In this document: positions 19,407 through 29,583 of the stretch, in pieces
Layout: each line of letters begins with the position of its first letter
Numbering within the stretch: the stretch's first letter is position 1
DNA from: Deltaproteobacteria bacterium
Lineage (GTDB): Bacteria; Myxococcota_A; Polyangia; Polyangiales; Houyiibacteriaceae
Assembly (NCBI GenBank): GCA_017644045.1
Contig: JAEPMI010000011.1
Location: 178,763-242,762, forward strand
DNA: 64,000 nt
Reading direction: 5' to 3'
The notes under the pieces: generated by a model
Seen by the model: the letters and a program-made list of their open reading frames with translations, nothing else
The model's database searches: none
Told to the model about the DNA's origin: nothing
Made by a program: the position numbers and the translations under genes

Positions 19407-20375
19407 TCAGGCCGCCCGCGCGACCCCTCGCGCGCGGCGTCGCAGGTCGACGACGATCAGCGCCAGGAAGAGCACGAGCTGGAGTCGACCGTCGCCGAGA
19501 CCCGAGCCGCATCCGCGGGGCGCGCGGAGCGGCAGGAGCGCGGCATCTCCGGTGCAGGTGTCGCTACCGCCGCCATCGCAGCTGCCGGAGCTGTCGCCCT
19601 CGCAGCTGGCCGAGCTGTCGCCTTCGCATCCACCGGACGAGCCGGAGTCGCACCCGCCGCCGCTGCTGCCCCCGTCGCAGGAGGCGCCGTCCGCGTCGCA
19701 TCCGCTGGTGTCGCAGGAGGTCGAGCCGCCCGACGAAGGGTAGGGGTCGCTCGGCGGGGGCGGGCTCGGCGAGGGGCTCGGCGCAGAGGGGCGCGGGCAG
19801 CGGTCGACCCGCCGAACCTCGAGCTCGTCGTCGAGCTCCCAGCTCTCCGGCGCGACGCAGAAGCTCTCGCCGCGCTCGAAGCGACCACGGTCGAGCTGTC
19901 GGACCTGATCGTCGTCCGTGCCCCAGAGGCCGTCCATGCCGGAGTCCTCGAAGCGCAGCTGCAGTCGGCCGGTCTCGCAGGTGCAGTCGTCGTCGAGCGC
20001 GACCTCCGGCACCTCGACGATGCCGGTCACCGTCTCGCCGACGAAGACCACCTCGCCTCCGACCCGCTCCACGTAGGACACGAGCGGCTCGTCGTCGCCG
20101 CGCAGCTCGATCTCCAGGTGGCCCACGCCACCGTCGATGGGGAGCTCCGCGTAGAGCAGGAGATCCTCACGGAGCTCGAGGGAGAGGAAGGCGAAGCCTT
20201 CGGTCAGCGGTGGCTGCTCGACCGGCACCGCGATCGGTCCTTCGCTCACGCAGTCGGATTCGTCACAGCGAACCGCGCGATCGAAGCGGTGGGCTTCGAT
20301 CTGGCCACCGTCGGACGCGCCATGGCAGGAGACGAGCGCGAGGGCGAGGGGGAGCGAACGCTTCAGAAGTGCCAT
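19407..20375 (-). CDS. Cys/Ser/Gly-rich lipoprotein with a MYXO-CTERM-like sorting tail
   Basis: The 322-residue protein begins MALLKRSLPLALALVSCHGA (lipobox LVSC). A beta-rich domain occupies about 25-190. A Pro/Ser linker leads into a low-complexity block (about 215-280) of short Cys-Asp/Glu-Gly-Ser repeats such as CDSGSSGGCEGDSSASC. The C-terminus has GCGSGLGD, a hydrophobic helix (LQLVLFLALIVVDL) and RRRAR, which is the MYXO-CTERM plan of invariant Cys, helix and Arg cluster. The start overlaps the upstream gene by 13 nt. Confidence 0.75.
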   Translation of the reverse strand: MALLKRSLPLALALVSCHGASDGGQIEAHRFDRAVRCDESDCVSEGPIAVPVEQPPLTEGFAFLSLELREDLLLYAELPIDGGVGHLEIELRGDDEPLVSYVERVGGEVVFVGETVTGIVEVPEVALDDDCTCETGRLQLRFEDSGMDGLWGTDDDQVRQLDRGRFERGESFCVAPESWELDDELEVRRVDRCPRPSAPSPSPSPPPPSDPYPSSGGSTSCDTSGCDADGASCDGGSSGGGCDSGSSGGCEGDSSASCEGDSSGSCDGGGSDTCTGDAALLPLRAPRGCGSGLGDGRLQLVLFLALIVVDLRRRARGVARAA

Positions 20376-21202
20376 GAGACCGTCGCCCCGAGGTCGACCA
20401 TGAGACCGGTCGCCTGCGTCTCGCCCACGTGCTCGTGCAGATCTTCGAGTGGGTCGCTCGTGGAGCGGAGCGCGAAGCGCCCGCCGACCGAGAGCTCCTG
20501 GGTCACGCGCACCTGGAGGCCCGCCGCCCAGATGAACACGGGCCGCCAGCCCTGGGCGCGGTACTCGCCGAAGGTGCCGCCTTCCAGGCTCGACCACATG
20601 TGGCTGCCACCGCCGAGGAAGTCGGTGAAGAGGCGGACCGGCCCCACGACGGGGACGTAGATCCGGAGCCCCGCGATCACGTCGAGGTGGTGACGGGAGT
20701 GCTCGTAGCGAAGGCCGTCCCGTTGGTGGGAGCTCGTCACCGAGGCGTGGGCGAGCCCGCCGATCGCGTAGAAGCGGAGGAAGCCACCGGGCCGCCGACC
20801 GCCGGCGCCGACCAGCAAGTGGCTCGAGCTGCCGAAGCCGGGTGTGAGCATCAGCCCGGCGCTGGCTTCCGCGAAGAAGTGATGGCCGCTCGACGCGGGC
20901 TCCTCCTCGCCCTGGCCGTCGCCCTCGGCGTCTCCGTCGTGGACGGCGACCGCCACGTTCACGTTGACGCGCGCGCGGACCTCGGCGTCGACCGGCTCGC
21001 CCTCCGAGTCGACGACCGCCACGACCGTGGCCGGCTCGTCGTCCTTCGGGTCCGGCGCCGGTTCTTCGGATGCGTCGGCGAAGGTGGGCTCGATCGACGC
21101 CCACTCGAGCGGCGCGTCCTCGACCTCGGCTTCCTGCGCGTGCGCAGGCGTCGCCAGTAGCCAGGCCAGCGCGGCTCCGATCCCCATTCGACTCCAAGAC
21201 AT
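20363..21202 (-). CDS. Outer-membrane beta-barrel-like protein
   Basis: This 279-residue protein has a signal peptide (MSWSRMGIGAALAWLLATPA, cleaved near AHAQ), an acidic Glu/Asp/Pro linker (about 25-95), then a region of alternating hydrophobic strands with Gly turns, ending in an aromatic residue (ATVSWHF). The C-terminal Phe is typical of Bam-assembled barrels. The start at 21202 is supported by AGGAGG just upstream. It belongs to the sigma/FecR-like envelope cluster, and its last 13 nt overlap the MYXO-CTERM lipoprotein gene. Confidence 0.75.
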   Translation of the reverse strand: MSWSRMGIGAALAWLLATPAHAQEAEVEDAPLEWASIEPTFADASEEPAPDPKDDEPATVVAVVDSEGEPVDAEVRARVNVNVAVAVHDGDAEGDGQGEEEPASSGHHFFAEASAGLMLTPGFGSSSHLLVGAGGRRPGGFLRFYAIGGLAHASVTSSHQRDGLRYEHSRHHLDVIAGLRIYVPVVGPVRLFTDFLGGGSHMWSSLEGGTFGEYRAQGWRPVFIWAAGLQVRVTQELSVGGRFALRSTSDPLEDLHEHVGETQATGLMVDLGATVSWHF

Positions 21203-21289
21203 ACTCGTCCTCCTCGCGCCCGGCGGGCGCACCTCCCCCTTCGCGCTCCAGCCGGAGCACGTCGGGAATCCTCGTTCGTTCGCGTGCGC

Positions 21290-22522
21290 CTACTCGGGCG
21301 CGTCGGTCTCCGGTGAAGACCTCTCGAGCTGCCGCTCGATCCAGGGCCGCGCGGAGCCACTGGGGAAGCGGAGCCGGTACTCGTTCGCGGCGCGCGTGAA
21401 GCGCTCGCGGTCGCCGGTCGCGACGAGCGCGCGCAGCGCCAACGCCGACGCGCGCTCGGCGACCGGCGATCCACGCTCGGTCGCGCGAGCCTGCTGGAGC
21501 GACCGGAGCGCGCCGTTCGCGTCACCACGGCCCAGGCGGAGCTCGGCCGCGAGATAGCCGGCCTGCGTCGCCTGCGATTCCGTCAGCAGGGTCGCCGCCA
21601 CGTCGTAGGTGTCGGCGGCGTCGCCGTCTCGGGTGAGACGCTGCGCGTCACCCAGGAGCATGCGCCAGTCACCGCTTCGCGGATGGCGCCGCACCTGAGC
21701 TTCCGCGGCACCCCGAGCGCGTTCGGTCTCACCCTCTGCGAGCCAGGTGCGCACCTCGGTGAGCGTAGGCTCCGCGCGTGCGTTCGTCGCGGTCGCCGTC
21801 GCGGGCTCGGTCGCTTCGGGCTCGGCTTCCATGCTCGCGGCGTGCGGTCGTCGAGCACGCTCCTCCGCGGCGGCCCGGCCTCGCTCCGCGAGCGCCGAGG
21901 TCCATTCGCCGTCACCCGGCGCCCAGCGTTCGCCGGCACGGAGGCGCACCGGTGCGCTGTCGGCGCGGAGGAGCTCGACCTCGCCCTCGAAGACCTCCAC
22001 TGCGCTCCCACGCTCGTCGACGCGCACCGCGAAGACCGTGCCGATGACCCGCGCGCGCAGGTGCGGAGTCACCACCTCGAACGACTGTCCTTCACCGAGC
22101 GGCGCGACCTCGAAGAGCATCTCGCCGCGGGCGAGGCGCACCTCGCGTTGGTCACCGAGCGCCGCCAGCTCGAGCTCGCCTTCACCGAGCCGTGTGAGCC
22201 GGTCCCCACTCGGCAGGACGGTGACGCTCTCGCTCGGTGACACGATGACCTCGGGCGCGGTGGCCGGCGTCGATTCCGCCACGGGCGCCTCCGGCTCGGG
22301 GCTCCGCGTGAGCGCCCAGGTGCCGGCGCCCGCCGCCAGGAGAGCGATGGCCGCCATCGCCCAGGTGCGCCGCTCCTGCCGTCGTCGCTTTCGGCTCCGC
22401 GCCGCCAGGATGGCGGTGGCCACCGGATCCTCGTCGGCTCGCGTCGGCGCGACCGGCTGCTCGCCGGCCGCGCGCGCGAGGGCGCTCAGCGGGTCGTGCT
22501 CGGAGTCCACTGGGCGGATCAT
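21290..22522 (-). CDS. FecR-like membrane protein with TPR-like C-terminus
   Basis: This 410-residue protein has an Arg-rich cytoplasmic N-terminus, one membrane helix (WAMAAIALLAAGAGTWAL, about 54-71), and a FecR domain (about 95-205: LAALGDQREVRLARGEMLFE, then VIGTVFAVRV and EGEVELL). The C-terminal part (from about 260) is TPR-like (MLLGDAQRLTRDGDAADTYD). FecR proteins modulate a partner ECF sigma factor. Its ATG overlaps the sigma gene stop as ATGA. The long TPR extension is not usual for classic FecR and suggests a protein-binding sensor. Confidence 0.85.
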   Translation of the reverse strand: MIRPVDSEHDPLSALARAAGEQPVAPTRADEDPVATAILAARSRKRRRQERRTWAMAAIALLAAGAGTWALTRSPEPEAPVAESTPATAPEVIVSPSESVTVLPSGDRLTRLGEGELELAALGDQREVRLARGEMLFEVAPLGEGQSFEVVTPHLRARVIGTVFAVRVDERGSAVEVFEGEVELLRADSAPVRLRAGERWAPGDGEWTSALAERGRAAAEERARRPHAASMEAEPEATEPATATATNARAEPTLTEVRTWLAEGETERARGAAEAQVRRHPRSGDWRMLLGDAQRLTRDGDAADTYDVAATLLTESQATQAGYLAAELRLGRGDANGALRSLQQARATERGSPVAERASALALRALVATGDRERFTRAANEYRLRFPSGSARPWIERQLERSSPETDAPE

Positions 22523-23082
22523 CGGTCGCTCCCTTCGCGCAGATAGCGCCCGAGCACGGGGTCGTCGGCGAGCCGCTCGTGCAGTTGGGCGCGCGCGCGG
22601 TGCAGGCGCTTGCGCAGCGTGTCGAGCTTCACCTTCTCCACCGCGGCCGCCTCGTCGTGCGAGAGCTGCTCGACGTCGCAGAGGATGAACGCGGTGCGGC
22701 GCGACTCCGGGAGCTGATCGAGCGCCGCGTAGAGTCGAGCGATGCCCTCCCTCCCGAGGACCACCGACTCCGGCGTGACGGCCGATTCCTTGGGCGCCAC
22801 CACCTCGAGGGCCGTCGTGCGCCGGCGCCGCTTTCGGTGCTTTCGCGCGTGCCGCAGGGCGACGCGCACACCGATGCGGTGCGCGTAGGTGCTGAGCTTG
22901 GAGCGACCCTCGAAGCGATCCAGCGCGTCCGCGAGCTCGATGAGCGCGTCTTGTGTCGCGTCGTCCAGGTCGGGCTCCGGCCCGAGGTGGCGCGCGACCC
23001 ATCGACGCATGTCGGGGGCGATCGAGCGCAGCACGGTCTCGAGCGCTTGCTCTTCGGATTCGCGGCGGGGGGAGAGCCTCAT
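22519..23082 (-). CDS. ECF-type RNA polymerase sigma factor
   Basis: This 187-residue sigma-70 family member has region 2 (PDLDDATQDALIELADAL, FEGRSKLSTYAHRIGVR) and region 4 (LDQLPESRRTAFILCDVE then a helix-turn-helix ending RKRLHRARAQLHERL). A very basic linker follows region 2. It begins with an ATG overlapping the upstream stop codon (ATGA) and ends overlapping the FecR-like gene (ATGA), so sensor, sigma and envelope genes are translated as a chain. Its targets probably include this cluster. Confidence 0.92.
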   Translation of the reverse strand: MRLSPRRESEEQALETVLRSIAPDMRRWVARHLGPEPDLDDATQDALIELADALDRFEGRSKLSTYAHRIGVRVALRHARKHRKRRRRTTALEVVAPKESAVTPESVVLGREGIARLYAALDQLPESRRTAFILCDVEQLSHDEAAAVEKVKLDTLRKRLHRARAQLHERLADDPVLGRYLREGSDR

Positions 23083-23999
23083 GGCGTGATCACCATCCCG
23101 AACGAGAGCACTGCCTCGGCGGCGATTCTCGGTCCGTCCCGCAGCGCGATGAGCGGCGCGGCCGAGAGGCGCCAGAAGAGCCGTCCACCGATGGGCAGCT
23201 TCCGCTGGAGCGCGACGTGGGTCTCGGCGCCGACGCCGATCCGTGCGCCGTTTCCGTCCAGCACGATGTCCTGTGCGTAGCGGAGCGCGGCCCCCACCTC
23301 GAGCCAGCGGACGGCGGCCGGTCGCCACACGCGAGTCAGGCCGACCCAGGCGCCGAGCAGGGCGCGTCCGCGCGCGCCGGTGGCGACGACGCCGGCGTCG
23401 AGCCGCACGGTCGCGCGCAGATGACGACCGATCGCGAAGAGGGTACCACCACCGCCGTGCCGTTCCTCGAGGTGTCCGAAGGTCCCCGCGCCGCCGAGAA
23501 AGACGACGGTGTCCGGGGTGAGCGCTCGGGACGACCGGACCGTCGGCAGCTCGGCTGTCTCCGGGTCGACGGGTTCGGGATCGGCTTCGGGATCAGGATC
23601 GTCCACCGGCTCGGTCTCGATCGGATCGCGCTCGCGTTCGTGCGACTCGCTCGGATCCGCGGGCGCGTGGTCCTCCTCGCTCAGCACGGTCGCCGCGGCG
23701 ATACCGAGCGCTCGTCCGTCGACCGCGTCCAGCGAGCGCGGGATGCGCGAGCGGCGCCGGCGCCCGTCGCCGTGGTGCGCCCACACCCAGACCTCGGCGA
23801 GGCTCGCCGAGTCGATGCCCACGGTCCATCCCTGGTGGCTGCAGGCGAGGCTCACCTGGTGACCTCGCGCGACGAGCTCGAGGCGCATCTCGAGCAGGAG
23901 GTCGTCCGGGATCCCGTCGGCGCAGAGCGCGATCGGCTCCGCGGCGGCGAGCGCCGGGGTCGCGAGCAAGAGGGCGCACGCCATGGCGCTCTTGCTCAA
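23079..23999 (-). CDS. Secreted protein of the sigma/FecR-like cluster
   Basis: This 306-residue protein has a signal peptide. The TTG at 23997-23999 overlaps the upstream stop (TTGA) and gives the start LSKSAMACALLLATPALAAA with a Lys in the n-region; the ATG at 23982-23984 is the alternative. The mature part has a Cys-containing domain (about 20-100), a Pro/Asp/Glu linker (PDPEADPEPVDPETAEL) and a C-terminal beta-rich, possibly barrel-like domain (about 160-306). No family is recognised. It sits directly before the sigma factor. Confidence 0.7.
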   Translation of the reverse strand: MSKSAMACALLLATPALAAAEPIALCADGIPDDLLLEMRLELVARGHQVSLACSHQGWTVGIDSASLAEVWVWAHHGDGRRRRSRIPRSLDAVDGRALGIAAATVLSEEDHAPADPSESHERERDPIETEPVDDPDPEADPEPVDPETAELPTVRSSRALTPDTVVFLGGAGTFGHLEERHGGGGTLFAIGRHLRATVRLDAGVVATGARGRALLGAWVGLTRVWRPAAVRWLEVGAALRYAQDIVLDGNGARIGVGAETHVALQRKLPIGGRLFWRLSAAPLIALRDGPRIAAEAVLSFGMVITP

Positions 24000-24745
24000 A
24001 AGGCCACTCCCAGCCCGTGCGGGCGGACGCGCGCGGTGGGCGCCGGCGCCAGCCCGCGACGGTACTCGCGCCAGTCGGCTTCTGCGGCGCTCTCGAAGAG
24101 ACCGCTGACGAGGTAGACCAACCCCGTGATCAGCAGACCGCCCAGGAGGCCATGACCGATGCCCCGACCGCGCTCGCTGCCGACGTCGCTCGTCGCCAGG
24201 AGCGGGATGCCGACGCCGCTGGCGAGGGCCAGGCCGAGACCACCGAAGACGGAGCGCCGCCTTCGATCCCGGGCGTTCCGCGCGTCGAGCTCGAGCAGGG
24301 CCTCGTAGCGGCCGATCTCCCGCTCGGTGAGCGGTCGCTGCGGGAGCCGCCGGAAGTCCTCCGCCGCCCGGTCCGGCGCGATGAACATCGCGATCCCCTG
24401 CGCCAGGCTGAGGAAGCCGATGCCGACCAAACCGACGGCGGCCCACTGGGCTTCGGGCGCGTCGGAGGCGAGCCGGAGAACCGTCGCGGCGCCGAACCCG
24501 AGCGCGGCGTTGCCCACCGCGAGCCCGGCGGCCCAGCGTCGACCGCTGCGCTCCGCGCGGACCTCCAGCCACCGCCGGAGACGCTGCTCGTCGTCGGGCT
24601 CCTCCTGGAGCACCGCGCGATCCTGCGCCTCCACCGCAGCGGGGGACACCATCAGCCAGCTCGCCATCGCGACCATCACCCCCCTGGTGGCAACCCGCGC
24701 GACGAAGTGGGACACCCCCCGCGAACTTTTTCCCCGAATCCCCAT
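23996..24745 (-). CDS. Secreted/membrane protein, first gene of the sigma/FecR-like cluster
   Basis: This 249-residue protein has a long signal peptide ending near PAAVEAQ. Two helix pairs follow (LAVGNAALGFGAATVLRLA and VGLVGIGFLSLAQGIAMFIA; then VFGGLGLALASGVGIPLLA and LLGGLLITGLVYLVSGLF). An amphipathic charged segment (YEALLELDARNARDRRRR) separates the pairs. A later GTG at 24713-24715 is an alternative start. No family is recognised. It overlaps the next gene by 4 nt. Confidence 0.65.
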   Translation of the reverse strand: MGIRGKSSRGVSHFVARVATRGVMVAMASWLMVSPAAVEAQDRAVLQEEPDDEQRLRRWLEVRAERSGRRWAAGLAVGNAALGFGAATVLRLASDAPEAQWAAVGLVGIGFLSLAQGIAMFIAPDRAAEDFRRLPQRPLTEREIGRYEALLELDARNARDRRRRSVFGGLGLALASGVGIPLLATSDVGSERGRGIGHGLLGGLLITGLVYLVSGLFESAAEADWREYRRGLAPAPTARVRPHGLGVAF

Positions 24746-24792
24746 CGTCGGACGCCCGGAGCGTAGAGCACGGCGCGCCTCATGGCCCGTGG

Positions 24793-25725
24793 TCAGAAGA
24801 GGTCGTCGAACTCGTCGTCCCAGTCGGTCTGGGTGGGACGGTCCGGCGGCCCGAAGAGATCGAAGCCGCTGGTGGGGACCTCGTTCGTCTCGACCGGGGC
24901 CGCGCCTCGCGGATGGTCGATGGTCCGCTCGCTCGCGTCGGTGCCGCGGAAGTGGGAAGCCTCCTGCGGCGGCAGCTCGGGCGGTGGGTCCGCGCCATCG
25001 GCCACGAGCCCCTCGGCGAGCGGGCTCAAGAGCGCGCCGCCGTGGACCCGGGCATCCCGTGGGGCCTCGGGGTGCCGCGTCGCGGGGAGGGCGAAGGTGG
25101 ACGCCGGCGACTTCAGCGCCGGGTCGTTCTCGAGCTCGGAGCGGGCGGCGGCCCACTCCCAGACGTCGCGCCAGTCGGCCGCGTGGACCGGGTGGGCGAG
25201 CGGAAGGGTCAGTCGCAGCTTCGGGTGCGAGGGTCGGTGTGACCAGGTCGTGTGAATGATGTGGTACCAGCGCGACCAATCGGCGGAGACCTCGTCGATG
25301 CTCACGCCCGAGTCGAAGTCGAGCACCAGGCAGGAGACGTGGATCACCGAGTCCGAGTCGCGGCGCCCGTCTTCCATGTAGAGCGCCGGGGACCAGAGGC
25401 GCAGGTCGGTCTTCGCGCGTGCCTTCGCTTTGCGCAGCAGCCGATCGCGGGCGGCCGTCGCGCCCTCCTCGCCGCCCTCGCGGCCGCCGCGCGCGATGTA
25501 CGAGTAGCGTCGCCCACCGGTCACCTGGCCGGCCGTCCATGCGTCGTACGCATTCTCGATGCGCTCCATGTCCCGGACGATCGCCCGGTGGAGCTTCGGC
25601 TTCACGATGAAGCGGGTCAGCCCGGCGGTGAGCTCGTCCAGCGTCACGACGTCGCGCTTCGGCTCGACGTCGAAGACGCGCATGAAGGTCGCGATGGCGA
25701 AGTGCGGGACGGCGGGCTGGGTCAT
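24793..25725 (-). CDS. Primase-polymerase (AEP superfamily)-like protein with SSB-like acidic tail
   Basis: This 310-residue cytoplasmic protein has the spaced motifs of archaeo-eukaryotic primase/PrimPol domains: CLVLDFDSG (Asp136, Asp138; hhhDxD), TTWSHRP (His163; sxH motif) and KLRLTLPLAHPV (Arg171) about 30 residues downstream. No helicase domain is fused. The last 11 residues, TDWDDEFDDLF, are acidic with aromatic residues, like SSB C-terminal tips or the RPA-binding motif of PrimPol. Stand-alone priming or gap-filling is inferred; plasmid or phage origin is possible but no mobile genes adjoin it. Confidence 0.6.
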   Translation of the reverse strand: MTQPAVPHFAIATFMRVFDVEPKRDVVTLDELTAGLTRFIVKPKLHRAIVRDMERIENAYDAWTAGQVTGGRRYSYIARGGREGGEEGATAARDRLLRKAKARAKTDLRLWSPALYMEDGRRDSDSVIHVSCLVLDFDSGVSIDEVSADWSRWYHIIHTTWSHRPSHPKLRLTLPLAHPVHAADWRDVWEWAAARSELENDPALKSPASTFALPATRHPEAPRDARVHGGALLSPLAEGLVADGADPPPELPPQEASHFRGTDASERTIDHPRGAAPVETNEVPTSGFDLFGPPDRPTQTDWDDEFDDLF

Positions 25726-25740
25726 CGCCGGCCGCCGCGC

Positions 25741-26529
25741 TCAGGTCTCGGGGGTGCAGAGGCCGGTGCCATCCGGCGACTGAGCATACGCTACGCAGGT
25801 GCCTTCGCCGTCCTCGCAGTCGCCCATCCGCCCCAGTCGGCAGATGCGGGCGCAGGTCCCGTCGAAGGCTCCGACACACGCGAAGCCTGGCGCGCAGTCG
25901 TTCGGAGCCTCGCAGGCGGCAGCGGTCTCGCCCGTGCCGGCGCGCAGGCAGCCGGTCTCTTCGGCGCTGATGATGTAGCAGCCCTCACCGGGCTGACAGG
26001 CCTCGACCGTCGCGGCGAGCACGTCACACATGCGCGGCTCCTGGCACTCGCCGTAGCCGGTGGCGACGCCGTCGACGAGGATGCCGGTGCCACGGCAGAC
26101 CTGGCCGACCGTGCAGGTGGTCGGATCGCCTGGGCAGCAGATACGGCCGCAGACACCGCCGGTTCGCCGCTGGAAGCAGGCGTAGCCGGCCGCGCACTGG
26201 TCCGCGTCCTCGCAGGGCGTGCCCGCTTCGAGCGTGCCGGTGGTCGCCGCGCAGCGCGGCTCCGCGCCCTCGAGCACACAGGTGGCCGAGGTGTCCGAGC
26301 AGCCGTCGATCTCGTCGGGTCGGCAGATGCCGGGACAGACCGGGCCGCTCATGTCGACCTCGGGCACACCGGTGTCGCTCGCGCCGAAGTCCTCGAGCGG
26401 ACCGTCGACGACCATGATCGCGTCGCGGGGCGCGCCGAAGTCGGTCGGCGCGCCGTCGTCGTCGCCGCAACCGGCCAGCCCGACGACGAGCGTGGCGACC
26501 AGCAGCGAAGACGTCGTGCGGGTGGTCAT
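25741..26529 (-). CDS. Cys-rich lipoprotein, paralogue of the next gene
   Basis: The 262-residue protein starts MTTRTTSSLLVATLVVGLAG and the cysteine of LAGCGDDDG (lipobox). The mature part carries many cysteines in short repeats: CPGICRPDEIDGCSDTSATC, CEDADQCAAGYACFQRRTGG, GRICCPGDPTTCTVGQVC. The next upstream gene has the same order of motifs (ICCGDNDADCNPGTTGQLC). Such disulfide-knotted lipoproteins are common in myxobacteria and usually of unknown function. The start at 26529 is fixed by the signal peptide. Confidence 0.8.
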   Translation of the reverse strand: MTTRTTSSLLVATLVVGLAGCGDDDGAPTDFGAPRDAIMVVDGPLEDFGASDTGVPEVDMSGPVCPGICRPDEIDGCSDTSATCVLEGAEPRCAATTGTLEAGTPCEDADQCAAGYACFQRRTGGVCGRICCPGDPTTCTVGQVCRGTGILVDGVATGYGECQEPRMCDVLAATVEACQPGEGCYIISAEETGCLRAGTGETAAACEAPNDCAPGFACVGAFDGTCARICRLGRMGDCEDGEGTCVAYAQSPDGTGLCTPET

Positions 26530-26573
26530 GGTCGGTCGGAAACCGGCCCCGACGAGCGGGGCCGATTCGCGGG

Positions 26574-27374
26574 TCAGCCTGCGGGGACGCAGACGCCGAT
26601 CTCGTCGTAGCCGTTCAGCCCACCACAACCGAGATCCGTCCCACACGACGGGTCGGCGATCTCGCAGACCTGGGCGCAGATCGCGGGCATGTCATCCGGC
26701 TGGGAGATGCAGAGGAAGCCAGCCGCGCAGCCCGTGTCTCCACACTCCTCGCCCTGCGTGCCCGTGCCGGGGGCCGCGCAGGTGAAGGCGCCCTCGCCGC
26801 TCGGGAAGCACGCCTCGCTGCCGTCGCAGCCGGTCTGGGCGATCGGGTCGCAGTCGTCCGGGAGCTGGCAGGCGCCGACGCCCGTCGGGTTCATGTCGGC
26901 GTCCACGATGTTGATCAGGCAGAGCTGACCGGTGGTACCGGGGTTGCAGTCGGCGTCGTTGTCACCGCAGCAGATGCGGCGGCACACGCCGGGGTCGCCG
27001 ACGCAGATGAAGCCTTCCTGGCAAGCGTTCGCGCTGTCGCAGCTCGCGCCGTCGGCGAGCGTGCCGGCGGGGGCGCAGAGCGGCGCGGGGGCCTCGCCGG
27101 GCATCGAGGCGGCGAAGTAGCAGCCCTCGCCCGCGGCGCAGCCGGCGTTGGTCACGAGGTCACACACGCCATCGGGGCACATCGACGTCCCACCGCCGCC
27201 CATGTCCACCTGGCCCATGTCCACGGGCGGACCGAGGTCGGGACGGGGACCGAGATCCGCACCAGGACCCAGGTCGCGAGGCGTCGTGGTGTCGGTGTCG
27301 TCGTCGGTCCGTGTGTCGTCGTCACCGCACGCGATGACCAGGGAACAAGCGAGGATAAGCGTAATCTTCTTCAT
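26574..27374 (-). CDS. Cys-rich lipoprotein with Asp-Leu-Gly-Pro linker
   Basis: This 266-residue protein begins MKKITLILACSLVIACGDDD (lipobox VIAC). The linker repeats DLGPGADLGPRPDLGPPVDMG and is followed by Cys-rich modules: GCAAGEGCYF, ACQEGFICVGDPGVCRRICC, GCDGSEACFPSGEGAFTC. An AAGGA lies about 12 nt upstream of the ATG. The Asp-Leu-Gly-Pro linker type recurs in the lipoprotein at 34190-35161. It is a paralogue of the downstream gene (44-nt gap), so this is a tandem duplication. Surface display is inferred; the function is unknown. Confidence 0.8.
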   Translation of the reverse strand: MKKITLILACSLVIACGDDDTRTDDDTDTTTPRDLGPGADLGPRPDLGPPVDMGQVDMGGGGTSMCPDGVCDLVTNAGCAAGEGCYFAASMPGEAPAPLCAPAGTLADGASCDSANACQEGFICVGDPGVCRRICCGDNDADCNPGTTGQLCLINIVDADMNPTGVGACQLPDDCDPIAQTGCDGSEACFPSGEGAFTCAAPGTGTQGEECGDTGCAAGFLCISQPDDMPAICAQVCEIADPSCGTDLGCGGLNGYDEIGVCVPAG

Positions 27375-27486
27375 GGGGAGTCCATCCTTATGGGGGCCCC
27401 GAGGGCCGACCGCAATCATAACGGCCAGGGCCCGCGGAGGCCACAAGTGCGCGGGAACGGCTCGACGGGCGAAACCCGAAGGGGAT

Positions 27487-29352
<1,866 letters not shown>

Positions 29353-29421
29353 TTACTGGGTGTTTACTTGTAACCGGCTGTGAAATGTGGGGCTCTCCCT
29401 GGGTTTGTGGGTGAAAGCGCC

Positions 29422-29450
29422 TTGACGCACCGCGTTGTCAGGGCTTTACT
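29422..29450 (+). promoter_or_regulatory. Sigma-70-type promoter for the 3-hydroxyacyl-CoA dehydrogenase
   Basis: TTGACG (29422-29427) and TTTACT (29445-29450) are separated by exactly 17 nt. Both hexamers are good matches to -35/-10 consensus, which is striking in this G+C-rich DNA. Predicted transcription starts near 29457, giving a leader of about 125 nt before the ATG at 29584. Confidence 0.65.
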
Positions 29451-29454
29451 TCAC

Positions 29455-29480
29455 ACCGTTCGGTCAGGTTCTTGTGAACC
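29455..29480. promoter_or_regulatory. Candidate repressor operator (two adjacent dyads)
   Basis: ACCG-TT-CGGT (29455-29464) covers the predicted start site, and GGTTC-TTGT-GAACC (29467-29480) follows directly. Dyads over the start site fit a TetR-like repressor, the kind that often controls acyl-CoA metabolism genes. No regulator gene is adjacent in the window. Confidence 0.45.
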
Positions 29481-29583
29481 AGTAAATGAATCCTCGGCGT
29501 GGACCTCGCCACTCACCCCTCACAGGCGGTGAGGGCACTCGGAGGCCGCCACCGAGGCCAGAAAACCGTTCGGAGGAGAGCCA

